64,000 bases of DNA from Cephalotus follicularis. Its lineage: Eukaryota; Streptophyta; Magnoliopsida; Oxalidales; Cephalotaceae. This document shows positions 1-11,365 of the stretch, piece after piece. Where the stretch lies: positions 1-64,000 of the forward strand of contig BDDD01001583.1 of assembly GCA_001972305.1 (NCBI GenBank), in the 5' to 3' direction. The stretch's first letter is position 1, and the number at the start of each line of letters is the position of its first letter. A program made the position numbers and the translations under genes. The notes under the pieces are model-generated. The model had not been told where the DNA came from and ran no database searches. It saw only the letters and a program-made list of their open reading frames with translations.

Positions 1-108
1 ATGGTTTTAGACTTTGATATTCAACTTGTAATTCCTTGCACATCAAGTAACTTAGTTAGATGCAAATATGTTATCATCAAAACAAGGATTGGGACTTAAT
101 CGTCAACA
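1..108 (-). repeat. Sirevirus-like LTR, terminal fragment
   Basis: This stretch matches the ends of two other LTR copies in the window, at about 39230-39340 and 41800-41908. All three end in GTCAACA on the plus strand, which reads TGTTGAC as the LTR start on the minus strand. The rest of the element lies outside the window. It appears inserted in LTR H, because H sequence begins directly at 109. Confidence 0.8.
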
Positions 109-1952
109 GATTGCATGTTAATGATTGGATTGAGATTATGGACTTGTTGAAGTGTTACTGTGATGCACTAAATTGATCTTGCATGTATGATTACATGAAG
201 TTGTGTATGGGAATGTATTTGAATTTGCCTGGCATGATAAAGCCGTGAAAACCCCGTTCTGTGCTGTCAAAGACATCGACGTCTATGTAGAAGACGTCGA
301 CTTCTTTTATGGGAAATCATTGAACTATGACATTCATTGCAGATGGCCATTTTTGCCACTTGGAATTTCCTGTTTGGTCTCGGGTTGATGTTATGGTTGT
401 ATACCTATTAACCAGTAGCATACCTTATACGTTTATGGAGTGATATTCGTGGTTACTATGGTTTAAAAGGTCGGGTTTTACCCCTAAGATTAAGGCTGCG
501 AACTAGTACTCCCAGGTATGAAAAAGACATCGACGTCTTTGTAGAAGACATCGACGTCTTTGGTCCAGAAAAACCTGGGAACATTTGTGCATAGAATTGG
601 CGCTTTAAGCTAAAAGACATCGACGCCTTTAGGGATGACATCGACGTCTTTCCTCCTGGACAGTAGAATTTCACATGAATGAAAACCGTTAGACCCGAAA
701 CGACTCTAGAAATGAACCTAGATGCATTCTGAGCATATGATTGCATTGTTACTGTGACTTGCATTATGGTTGATTTCCTAAAAGTGCTAAACCATTTTTT
801 AAAAGCCTGCATGATTATTATGATTATTTAGGTACGAAAATGTATATTTGTCAAATCATGAATTTATATATTTTCGAACTGTTTGGGGAAGTATTTCCAA
901 TGACAGAAAAATGTTTTAAAGGTTTGATTATAAAACCAAATGTAATTTGCGAAAATGTATGATTTACGAATGTATATATATTTTCGAAATGATTGGGGAA
1001 GTATTTCCAAAGATAGAGAAATGTATTGTTTTAAGTATTGTAACTTATTACAACTTGTGAAACGGAAAAATATATATTTTAGACAAATATATTTTGATCA
1101 AGTAATTGTATGTAATTGCTTGACTTGTGAAATGCTTGTGCTTGTGGATTATTAGCCATCGTGCTGATAACTTGTTGATTACTCAGCCGCTGTGCGGGTA
1201 ACTTGCTGTTGGTTTAGCCGCTGTGTTAAAAAACTTACGGAGGACTTGCCCCAAAACCGTTCGCAAACGGGGATGGAGTAAGAGAGAGTGACGTTGGGGC
1301 CAGGAGGTGGCGACGGTTATGACGACTGGTCTGTCTGGTTCCTTTCTGGGAACATATTTACTGCTTGTGATGATATAACCTTGAGTTATACTTGTACTGT
1401 GAGCATGCATATATTTTTATATGTATATACGGAGGTATTTTTACTATGAAAACTACATGACATGGCTTATCATTATGCATTCATTCATGATACTCATTGC
1501 CGTATTACTTGAACTGTATTTATGGATTTGTTCACTTAGACAAGTGAGGACAAAGGCTAACCCCTACTGTAACAGATTGATGGAGTGGTCTTTACATGGA
1601 GCATGCACGGAGGTTTAAAGAGAAGACTTATTATTTTCTCTTATTTTGGGTTATTGAACATTTATCATGTTATTTGGTTTTTGTAACGTTGGATATTTGT
1701 TATCTTGTACCGTATTGTTTCACGCTCCGTTATGGGAAATCGACAGTTGTACATGGAGATATTTATATTTGTGGGCATCACGTAGTATGAGATGCGTGAT
1801 GTGTTTTACTTCAGCTTATATTTGTATGCTTCCGCAAATTGATGAAGGATTTTGAAAGTTTTAAATTTATGAAATTGCATAAGCCGGATTTATATGTTGA
1901 TTGCCGTACCACTTTCTATGTTGTTTATGTCCTGTGGAAACGGGGTGTGACA
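109..1952 (+). repeat. Ty3/gypsy LTR 'H', 5' truncated
   Basis: The segment ends in GGGGTGTGACA at 1952 and aligns in layout with LTR F. Both have a microarray, then a box like TGCATTnTGAGCATATG (here about 722-740), then AAAAGTGC about 60 bases later. Both also have a CTTAG..GGCTAACCC..YAG acceptor-like stretch (here ending about 1572) and a terminal block with TATGCTTCCGCAA. The LTR start is missing because a Sirevirus-like LTR adjoins it at 108. No primer-binding site follows 1952, so it is a solo LTR or a remnant. Confidence 0.75.
269..652. repeat. TCGA-palindrome microarray in LTR H
   Basis: Six near-copies of AAAGACATCGACGTCTTT occur as three pairs at about 269-307, 522-562 and 612-652. 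Each unit is nearly its own reverse complement. The two members of a pair are separated by about 4-10 bases, so each pair could also fold as one longer hairpin. The same unit recurs in the unrelated Sirevirus-like LTRs at 38685-39230 and 41251-41795. Confidence 0.85.
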
Positions 1953-3957
1953 TTATGGCTCCTCCCACTATTCTAATTGTATCCCACACCTCTGAGTGGA
2001 ATTCGAGAATCACTCACCTCCTAGTGGGGATCAAAATCTATCCAGCATACCATGGTCCCGACTATCTTCGTGCAAACCATGATACCTGAATAGGTAGACG
2101 TAAATGTCAATTTACATTAGGGTCCCACCCTTGAAATGTATGATCTGATACAACATTCGGCCTCTCGGCCCATATAGTCCCAACTATTGCTATGCAAATA
2201 ATATGGTCCTGGTATAAGTCAGACCCACAATCCTTAAAGAAATTATCATTTTTTAAGCACCCACACATTTCGATGCCCTGATGCCAAAACAATGTCATTT
2301 CCTTCCAGTGTTCCGCACACTGAAGCTGAATAGTAATGGTCATACGGGAGACCTCTGCTGTCACAGTGCCATCCCAAATATGTCCACACCATTCAATGAA
2401 GGTCATGGAAGGCCAACAACGGTACACCCTTTGTGTCCCACCGCTTATGGACTTATTATAGTGCTTGGAGGAATTTAGGTCTCATCAAATTTTTATATTT
2501 TACAAAAGCCTTTTATAAAATCCCATTTTATCTTCCAATTCATTTGGAACGGTTTAGCACGCTTGGACGTGTTTGGAAAAATTAAAAAATAATTCATCCA
2601 TCTCATACATCCTAAAAATAATTGACCTGACTTGGTACTTTAACTATTTATAATGATCATGTGAGCCCAATGTGACCACTCGGTCTCCTAGGTGTGCATT
2701 ATTTAACAACTACTTTATTACAGTATTTCTACCATGCATACATGGCCTTTACTTGGTCTTGTATTCTTCTTGATCCTCTCTTCAAGATCCATTGCATCTC
2801 TTCTTAAAATTACATCACTCGTATTATAAAAGAATAAGAATACAATTATTGAGGGAGAAGAGAAATTATACTCTAAGAAAAAGAAAAAATATTTGCGCAC
2901 ACATACAGTCTTATTACATACCAAATGATCACTACGGTAATAAATAATTTAAATAACATCCATGAAAGAAACCAAAATACTAGGTCTAGTTACAAGCTTA
3001 TCAGCATGCATAAGAAATTCAAAAATATATTCAATATATATTTAATGAATAAACACGTGACCATTTAATATTTAATGGCTTGCCGATTTAAATACTAGCC
3101 TACTAAAAATTCTACTCCCACTAGATAAATTAAAATCTAGTGTCCCTATTTATAATTCCCAACAACATTTATCAAACGGTCCCACCATTTGATTTATTTG
3201 AGTGAAAAATAATGCAATTACATATTAGCCGAAACTAATATTATTTTTCTCTCTCGAATAAATTGCATAATATAAATGAACTATGTGCATAAGTGAATCA
3301 AATCTCTATCCGAACACCCTGGTATGTACTTGTCCAGTCCATACAGTATTCCTGCAAGTAACTATTCGAAGATTGCACAAAAACTACATTGAAAAGCTTT
3401 CAGGAATCATACAGGCAACCTGTAGGAAACTTGCAGTAATTGTGCTAGAAATAGTCAGTAAGTGTGCAGAAACTGCCAGTAACTTAGCAGAAACTACCAG
3501 AATTTGTGCAGAGACTTCCTGCACTCAAACTGTCACTAACCAGACCAACTTTCTGCTTTGGTAACGGCCAGAAAATCTACACTTAACAGTGCAAAAAATC
3601 TGAACATAAAATTTTTACACATAACCAGTTTTCAAACAAAAATTCCTGATACTTTAAATGCCCGTTCAATGACTTTTTAAAGGTCCGTTTGTAATCCTAA
3701 ATCGTACATAAGGATGTTAGAATACCCCTTGCACCATCAACACCCAATGTATTAATCTTTGGATCAACAAACAATCCAAACAATTGGTCATCTACACTAG
3801 TTCACTTATTGGCAAAATCAACTAGAATTACATATTCCAATTGACCTAAATACGTCAATTTCACTCTAGGGTTGGGAGTGCAACATTCATCCAATACATA
3901 GAGACATCAAAGAAAGCTACTAGACATCAAATTGAGGTCCAATTGAAGCTAATTATG
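1953..3957. other. Unresolved copia-like LTR/leader DNA
   Basis: No coding remnant could be recognised in these 2 kb. About 1953-2480 repeats phrases such as GTCCCGACTAT and AGTCCCAACTAT, which also occur in the copia LTRs at 5340 and 48700. The stretch around 3110-3180 resembles a copia promoter and leader read on the minus strand. About 3410-3590 holds a weak array of GCAGAAACT and CCAGTAA units. It is probably copia LTR and leader sequence left of the primer site at 3959, but I could not set its boundaries. Confidence 0.35.
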
Positions 3958-3958
3958 G

Positions 3959-3970
3959 GCTCTGATACCA
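3959..3970 (-). promoter_or_regulatory. Primer-binding site, initiator-Met tRNA type
   Basis: GCTCTGATACCA is the reverse complement of TGGTATCAGAGC, the usual plant retrotransposon primer site. It lies two bases from the LTR that follows, which fixes that copia copy as minus-strand with its 5' LTR on the right. Confidence 0.8.
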
Positions 3971-3972
3971 CT

Positions 3973-6436
3973 TGATGTAAAGGGCTCATAAGGTTGGAAC
4001 CAAGTTGGGACATTAGGTTTTATGGTTGGATTTCAAAAATTTTCATCTAACCAGTCACGAAGCATTGTGACATTCTTGAACCTATGTTCATAATTGTCCC
4101 AATTTTTTCAAGGATCTCTAATATAGCTTTCAATCAAACCATATAAGGATTTCCAAGCTAGCATATGGTCGGGTGGAGCTAGGGTTTCACTAACCCTAAC
4201 ATTGGCTACACATAGAATTAGATTAGGGTTTGCACACCAAAACCCTAGTCCTCCAATGCCAAACCCGAAACCCTAAGCAAACAAACCCTTAGGGTTTCCC
4301 TCATGGAACCCTAAGGTTTGGCTAGGGTTTACAAACCCTTGCTTGAACCTGAAATATTCAAGCACCAAACCACAAAAACAAAACCATAAAGAGAAGGATT
4401 AGAAACCATTACCTAGGTCTTCTACTCCATCCTTCAAGTGCTCCCTCTACACTTTAATGCAAGCACCCATCTTCTCCAAAAAGCTCCTAGAACTCATGAC
4501 CTCAAAGGTGTAGGAAGGATGGAGGCTAAAGTGTTTTAATCCCAATCTAAAATTCACCATAGATAAAGATAGGATGCAAGGTGAAAACTATCTCCACCTA
4601 TTGTGAAAGTGGAGGGTAAGAAGGAGGTTGATTTGTTCTACTCTCTTTAAGAGCTCCAAGCTCTATTATTTTCTTCTAAAAGAAGAGTTCTCCGATGACA
4701 AGAGAAGATGAGAGAAAAAGAGAGAGCTCCCATGGGTGAACAAGGGAGAATTAGGTGTGCTTGGTAAGTCAAGCTAAAAACACGCCTTTTAATGTCATGA
4801 GATGAAATATGTATTTAGACTTTCTTTTGCTTATCCTCCAAGCATGTTACTCACCAATTATCTTCCCTTTTATTCCACCTCGTGGCTGGCCAAAGAAGCC
4901 AAAAAATTCGGCCAAAGAAGTGTGTTATGCACACATTTGACTAGGTCAAATATGGTAGCCTAAGAAGACTTGTATTTGGGCTTATTGTAAATTCATTGGC
5001 CCGCCCATGTACCAAGCATTTCTTAAGCATAAGTTCGGCCCAATAAGGATGGTTAATCCCTAGACCAATAAGTCCTCAAGCCCTTAAGCTCTCTCCACCA
5101 ACAAATGCCCAAATGCATTCATTAGTCGAATAAACAACGGAACATGATATTATGGTGATGCTAAACTCATCTCTAAAGAAGTGATATATGTCCAGAAAAT
5201 AAAATGTTTCGTTGCAAAGTAACATCTCCTTGAAGCTAACCTCTCACTAAATGATATTTCACCCGACATATCAACCTGTTAAAAAATCAGGCGGGATCCG
5301 AAAGCCCGGTTGGAATCCGGTACGTCGATAAGTTTCCCAAAACATTTCATGATTTTGGTACGACCATTCTAATAGTCCCCGACTATCAATATAGCTCTGG
5401 TATGATCCTAATCATCCCTCGGATCTATGAACCAAAGTTCGACGTCTATCAATCATTAGCCAGTTAACCAATACTTTATACTCGTCATTGGTCTATGTGC
5501 CATGTATCCCTCGTCGTACTTGGCTCTGATCGCGGACTAGAATTTGGATAAATTTTAACCCTAGGTAATCCCGCGATAACTATAAATCTATGAACGCACT
5601 GAGACTATCGGCAGACCCCCCCCCAGAAACCTCATTTCAAGTTTGCCTGTACCCGATCAGGATTTAAGTTTGTAGCGGTGACATATACTATAGAGCCTGT
5701 CACCCTCATTATGGGTGTGATGATCCCTTATTGTGCACTCGCCTATACATCTCAATGCAACTCCCATAAGACCCAAAGACAACCCGTTTTCCAGCTCGTA
5801 GCTAAAGCTGGGGAGGGCAAAAATCAAAGCCAAGGGGTTACTACACAACGCATGCCAGCCGCTTAGGTCTAAGGAAACAATGTAGGTCACGTATGGCCTA
5901 CTAGTCACCCATGGACTATACACAACCGAGACAATAGAAATCCTATAGACTTAGATAATGACTATCCATATAGGTTTCCTATGGTGGGTCGGTTCAGTGA
6001 CATGCATTCCAGCATGCACCCCGTATTATCTTTAGGGTAAACCCAAATGGCAATGAGATGATCCATTCTCCACTGAACTCGGGAGCAAGTATAATACGAC
6101 AAGTCTATCCAGTTCATCAATTTCCCTAAGAAAGTGAATCTACAACTTGGAACGTTTAGTCAGAAGGGAGTAAGGATCTCATTCTCATAACCTCTCAGTC
6201 ACGAGATCCAACCCCTCGACGACAGGGCGCTATATATGTATTCAGTTAATATGATAATTAATCTGATCGATGTCGATGGTTTGTGATGTATACATATAGC
6301 ATATGCCATTTTTACACGAATATGCACATAAAACATAAATGGAACTAGGAATATAGATTTAAGGAGTGTAACCTATGTCCGCTACATATGAATGCATCCA
6401 CCTCGTGGCTTGCAGTGGCACCCCTAATCTAACACG
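3973..6436 (-). repeat. Copia LTR (minus strand) inserted in gag of element A
   Basis: The right end, CCTAATCTAACA, matches the right end of the TSD-delimited copia solo LTR at 49756. The interior (around 4050-4330 and 5260-6240) is clearly related to that copy and to 60597-62385. The left end abuts the primer site, as expected for a 5' LTR. Its right edge interrupts a gag reading frame at 6437. This copy has no obvious TCGA microarray, unlike 47271-49756. Confidence 0.75.
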
Positions 6437-7059
6437 CAGAGGAATGGTTGAATCATTTGGAATGGATATTTGAGCAGATTGGGGTTACCGATGATTCGAG
6501 AGTTCGGCATGCATCCTTCCTGATGGAAAAGGGTGCTCTTCGTTGGTGGGAGGCTCTCAGGCCTAGATATGAGGATACAATAGAGATTACATGGGAGGTG
6601 TTTAGATGAGAGTTTCATCGGCATTTGTTTCCTCCCACATATGTCCAGGAGAGGCGGAGTGAGTTTATTCATCTGCGTCAGGGCAATATGACGGTGATGC
6701 AATATGAGTACATATTTATGGAGTTGTCCCTTTATGCTCATTCCTTGGTAGTAGATCAGTTTGAGAGGTGTCAGAAATTCTTAGATGGACTGAGACCGGA
6801 GATTAGACATACAGTAGCAGTCACCCATTGGACTATCTTCGGTGATTTAGTGGAGTCTGCGAAGAGAGTGGAGCAGAGCATATCTGATCAAAGACTCGGG
6901 AAGGATCAGGGTCCAAAACGGCCTGTATCACATTTTGAGCAGGGGGAGAGTTCCTTTAGGGCTCAGAGACAACGAGGACCTCCGCCTACCAGTAGATCCG
7001 TTGTTGGGGAGAGCCATAGACTGACCAGATCAGAGGGGCAGAGAGCATTCTCCCAGTAG
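6437..7059 (+). pseudogene. Gag remnant (capsid region) of element A
   Basis: This is the retrotransposon capsid region. A frame starting at the copia junction reads EEWLNHLEWIF and continues through LRWWEALRPRY, both hallmark blocks of plant Ty3 gag. A TGA at 6607-6609 breaks it. The frame then stays open from 6625 to 7059 (144 aa) with VQERRSEFIHLRQG, MTVMQYEY, FLDGLRPEIR and a charged tail. The gag N-terminus is absent, displaced or lost at the copia insertion at 6436. It is non-functional as it stands. The assignment rests on motif order, not a database search. Confidence 0.85.
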
Positions 7060-7071
7060 CAGATGTAGACC

Positions 7072-7386
7072 TCAGTTACCAGTGGTATGCGGGAGAGGTC
7101 TTATCAGGGTGATAGGCAGACCGACACTCAGAGTGTAGCATTTTCTTCGCAGCCAACACAGTGTCGGGGGTGTGGACAATTTCATTCTGGGGAGTGTAAT
7201 AGTGGGATACGAGTATGTTACCGATGTGGTCATACTGGACATATTAGGAGGCAGTGTCCACATGCACCGCAGAGCACAGTAATGGCACTGGGACCAGTCC
7301 CTATAGATAGACAGCCTATGGGCAGAGGGGCAGTACATATGGCACAACATCCAGGCATGCCGAGGAGCGGGACTACTAGACCGTAG
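7072..7386 (+). pseudogene. Nucleocapsid zinc knuckles of element A
   Basis: An open stretch at 7087-7386 carries a CRGCGQFHSGEC cluster, an irregular Cys/His group. The canonical CX2CX4HX4C knuckle CYRCGHTGHIRRQC follows. Such knuckles bind the element RNA during packaging. Stops at about 7057-7068 separate it from the capsid frame, and a TAG near 7384 ends it before protease. Double Cys/His clusters are also seen in element B near 27130-27230, which supports a shared family. Confidence 0.85.
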
Positions 7387-7625
7387 GCTGGTACTTCCAG
7401 AGCTGGCAGTGGCAGGTAGCCGGGTAGACCTGCAGCGATCGCCAGAGTATATGCTTTTTCTAGAGATGAGGCCTTGGCAGCTCTTGATGTGGCAGTAGGT
7501 ATGGCCACTATCTTTGGAAAGGATACTGTAGTTTTATTTGACAGAGGATCTACCTTATCATTCATTGGTCAAACATTTTGTATTTATGCTGACCTGGAGC
7601 TGAGACCCTTGAATGTCAACGTTGT
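7387..7625 (+). pseudogene. Aspartic protease, first half, element A
   Basis: The frame at 7474-7620 contains FDRGSTLSFI in place of the usual FDSG(S/A)THSFI. The catalytic Asp is kept but the following Ser is replaced by Arg. The frame runs into LTR F at 7626, and the five bases GTTGT before the junction are repeated after the LTR at 12568. The second half of the protease, with IVGMD followed by a stop, continues at about 12685-12717. Confidence 0.8.
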
Positions 7626-7785
7626 TGTAATGCCCAGAATTTCCATTCGATGTATTATTGTAATTCTCATTGGTAATTAAATGATGAACTAATGAAAAGA
7701 TGGATTTTCCAACTTGTGATATTGAATTTTGAGTACGGAATGGTAAAGAATGTTATATTGAATTGAAAATGCTGAAAATTGGCCT

Positions 7786-7950
7786 AAGGGCCGACGCTAT
7801 GGAGTAAAGCGTCGATGCCTAAGGAAGAAAAATGCGCGCTTAAGTTTCATGCCCTCAAAGCATCGACGCCAAGTGATAGTGTCGATGCCAAGGTGTAAGC
7901 AGGGTTAAGTGTCAACAGAAAGAGATAACCGACGACGCTTAAAGACGAAC
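7786..7950. repeat. GTCGACGC microarray F1 (upstream part of LTR F)
   Basis: Six or seven degenerate units resembling GCGTCGATGCC, GCATCGACGCC and CCGACGACGC lie between the LTR start and its TATA-like stretch. The variants GTCGATGC and GCATCGAC keep the TCGA centre. Confidence 0.8.
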
Positions 7951-8280
7951 ATCAGACAGGTTCGAAACACCTAACAGAAAATGTGTGAAGGGCAGGTATT
8001 GACCACTGTTCAGACGCTTTATCACACTAGAGGTAGCGTGTTAGACATGCCACCATGTTCCCCGGGCCTGCATGTCAGGAAAGAAGTGAGAGAGGGACAC
8101 ATGGGTGTCATGCGACAGGTGAGAAGTGAGAGGGAGAGAGGCTTGACGGCATGCATGCGGAAGTGAAGGGAAGAGAGAGAGAAATGCACCTTTAAAAAAC
8201 ATGCCTCCCCTCAACTCCTTCAACGCACCTGGAGAAAAGAAAAGAGAAAAGGAAAGAAAAGGGAAGAAAATAGAGAGAAA

Positions 8281-10555
8281 TGTTAAAGAGAGTATGACCT
8301 GTCAAGCCACGAGGTGGCTGGATGTACTTGTACTCTGCTCATTTTATATATATGGTCTTGTTCTATCCATGTTACATTGTGAAAATTATATTTTATTAAT
8401 GGCATAACTGTATATGTTTTATCAAATAATTGAAGCATGTCACTACTTACATATATGGCGCCCTGTCACATCAAAGGGTTGGTTGTCGAGTCAAGGGCTA
8501 TGAGAGCGACTTCCTTATTCCCCGTGACTAAACTATTCCAAGTCATAGGTTCACTTATTTAGGGAATTTTTGAACCGGATAGACTTGCCGTATTATGCTT
8601 TCTCTCACGAATGGGAGGGTGGAGTATCTCATTGCCACTTGGGTTGAACCCTAAAGCTAATGCGGGGTGCGTGCTGGGAGCATGTACACTGAACTTGACC
8701 AACCATGGGAATTCTATTTCGGTAGTCACATATCCCGTGTCAGGAGAGTTTCCCATATGACACAGTAGTGTATAGACCCTACGAGTCTAGCAAGTTCTTG
8801 ATGGACTTGTCTGATCCTTAGACATGAGTGGCTACTGTACATTGCATTGAGATTGTCTGAGTTTTATTTCTGCCCTACCCAGTTCTTTCGCGGGGCTGGC
8901 AAATAGGCAGCTTTTGGGTCTTGCAGGATTTATGTGAATGTAAGTGACTTCACAACATGGGATCGTCAAACCTGATGTCAGGGTGATTGGCTCTGTAGTA
9001 TATGTATTCATTATGGACTTTGAAATACCTGGCCAGGTTATGACGAGCTGGAACCTAGGGTTTTCGGAAAGGCTTGTCGATAGTCATGATGGTATTTACA
9101 GATTTATAGATATCGACATATCTAGGGTTGACACGTATCCTTACCCTAGGCCGTGATCAGAGCCGAGGATGACGAGGGATTATAGTACACGGTAACTATT
9201 TTCAGGATAAAGTATCGGATGTATTAGAAATGGACTTAATTATGGAAATTAATTAAGGGATTAATTTATACACCTGGAATATGATGGTCATAGGTTCAGG
9301 GTCTTAAAATAGTGAAGGACTATTTATGGTAAGTTTACTTAAGAGCAATGCGTCTTAGTAACCTACCATCGTTACCGATTTAATTCCAAACTTTCGGGTC
9401 CCGCCTCATGAGTATATATATTGGATACATATATCGTATGGTTTTATAACGTGCGATGGCACATGTTATAGTGTGGTGTATTAGTGATGTTACGTGATTG
9501 ACTAGTGGATGTAACATACTAATAAGATTATGGTATTAAATAATAATTGGATTATTATTCTCTTGTCTCTCAATCTCTCTCTTGATTTGTTGCATGGCTA
9601 GCTGATTTGGAATCAAGCTTGCATGATGAAAGATGCATGCGCTTTCTTGATATGGAAACTCGTATGTCATGCAACAACAAAATGGAAAAGCCATATGTAA
9701 TGTCTTTTAGAAATGGATATGGCGACAAGAAATGGAAACATTTGTGTCATAGTGACATGAATGGAATGGGATTTGTATTCATGGAATGAAATCCCATTAA
9801 CACGTTTTTTCATTATGGCTGGCTTAATGGTGATCCACATTTGGTGGATCATATCATTGGATCCATGAATTATGAAAACAGGAAATGGAAACAACCATTT
9901 GTCATGGTGACATGAATGGAATGGGATTTCTATTCAAGGAATGAAATCCTGTTAACTCATTTTCATAATGGCTAGTTTTATGGTGATCCAAATTGTGTGG
10001 ATCATGACACTGGATGCTTAATAGCATAAAAGAGAGGGAGAACGTGATTTTTCTATATACACTGGTGAAACTGGATGTTTTGGCATTGGCAGGACGTTTC
10101 AAAGAGAGAAGAGTCTGGCTTTTGGTTCTTAGAGAACAAAAGAGAAAACAATACTATATCACCACAACTTGATTACTATAGGTGGTGTATTGCTTTCATT
10201 GAGCACTACTTCTCCTATATTGATCCTAGTTTAGGATTATACATATAGGACTTGTATTGGTTATTCCACTGCTATTTGTTCCTGAGTTAAAGCTTGAAGT
10301 CTCAGAACGGATTCTTGAAGGAAGGAGTTTGGTATCTTGGTATAAACTCTATCCTTCTCTATATGTATATAAATGATTGTTTGATTAGGTTGTTGATTAG
10401 CGATCCTAGGTTGTTTGTGATCATTTATGAAGTTAGTTTATGGGATGTTTTTTTTTTCTTTGGAGCCACTTTAATAAAAATTAAAGTTATACATCCTATG
10501 CATCTAACGCCTAAAAGGCCATAAACTCAGTATATTTCCTTCAAAAAACACAGCG
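8281..10555 (+). mobile_element. Copia LTR (plus strand) nested in LTR F
   Basis: The first 1.2 kb is the reverse complement, with divergence, of the copia LTR at 3973-6436. Matches include AAGCCACGAGGTGG near 8312, the GGCGCCCTGT block near 8457, and the GATCAGAGCC..ACGAGGG block near 9155. It starts TGTTAAAGAG after AGAAA (8276-8280), and AGAAA recurs at 10556-10560, which would make it a solo LTR. The 3' end is not canonical, so that boundary is tentative. Confidence 0.6.
9731..10016 (+). repeat. Two-unit tandem duplication, about 155 bp
   Basis: Units at about 9731-9866 and 9888-10016 share GTGACATGAATGGAATGGG, GGAATGAAATCC and TGGTGATCC in the same order, with scattered substitutions. 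The duplication lies inside the nested copia LTR and is not seen in the other copia copies of the window. Confidence 0.8.
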
Positions 10556-10755
10556 AGAAAATGGGGAAGAAAAGAGGAGAGAGAGAGAGAGAGAACCACA
10601 CTCCCCATTGTTGGACTGGATAAAAGCTTGGAAAGCTTGGAAGTTGGAAGCTCGAACCTGGGCTTGGAGTTGCGATACCGGACCTGGGAAGCTCAAGTGC
10701 TACTAGTCGGTGAACCTTGAAGAGGCGGACTACGATTCCTAACTTGGAATCTGAG

Positions 10756-10761
10756 GTAGGG
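10756..10761 (+). promoter_or_regulatory. Splice-donor-like AG|GTAGGG in LTR F
   Basis: CTGAG|GTAGGG fits a plant 5' splice-site consensus. The same sequence context occurs in LTR G (14796), LTR J (59460), LTR D5 (30755), LTR B3 (46915) and, reversed, LTR K (about 38036-38043), always before the second microarray. Splicing is inferred from conservation only. Confidence 0.45.
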
Positions 10762-10969
10762 ATTATATAAATGTATTTTGAGCTCAAATATAATGAATGA
10801 CCATTTGGTGAAATGCATGGATATTATGGATTGTGTAAATGCTATGGTTGTTATTGATAGATAATCTGCCATGCATGTTGTGATTTGGATTGAAATGGAC
10901 TAAGTTGCATGAGTTGTATGCTTGACTTCCATTGGTTTTTTGAGATGTGTTGAAGAAGACAATACTCTG

Positions 10970-11365
10970 GTCTTCTTTAACCGTTGACGCTTAAAGGAAA
11001 GCGTTGACGCCTTGACTGTTATGCAGAGGGATAAATGCCAGAAACGTTGACGCTTAGAGGAAAGCATCGACGCCTTGGTTCGTTTTGCATGGAAAGAGAT
11101 GCGTGAAGCATTGACGCCTAAGGTTCCTACCTTAAAGCGTCAATGCCAAGGATATAAGCGCCGACTTTTAAGGATCCTTACCTTAAAGCGTCGACACCAA
11201 ACAGATAAGACATTAATGCTAAAGGCTCCTGTACTAAAGCATTGACACCAATGGTTAAAGCGCTGATGCTTAAAGGACATAAGAGTCGACGCCAGGAGTA
11301 AAGCGGCGACGCTTAAGGGATTGTTATAAACGTTGACGCCTAAAGAGTACACGTTGACGCCAAAA
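10970..11365. repeat. GCGTYGACGC hairpin microarray F2
   Basis: About 14-16 units of GCGTTGACGC, GCGTCGACGC and GCGTCAATGC form the array. Several sit in opposing pairs. GCATTGACGCCTAAGG (11108-11123) faces CCTTAAAGCGTCAATGCC (11130-11147) across six bases. GCGCCGACTTTTAAGG (11158-11173) faces CCTTAAAGCGTCGACACC (11181-11198) across seven. The array would therefore fold into consecutive stem-loops of about 40 nt. Confidence 0.85.

Noticed and set aside
4230..4340. AAACCCTA motifs resembling interstitial telomere repeat (also 60850-60980)
   Set aside because: The motifs are dispersed and not in tandem, and they recur at the same place in each copia LTR copy. They belong to that LTR.
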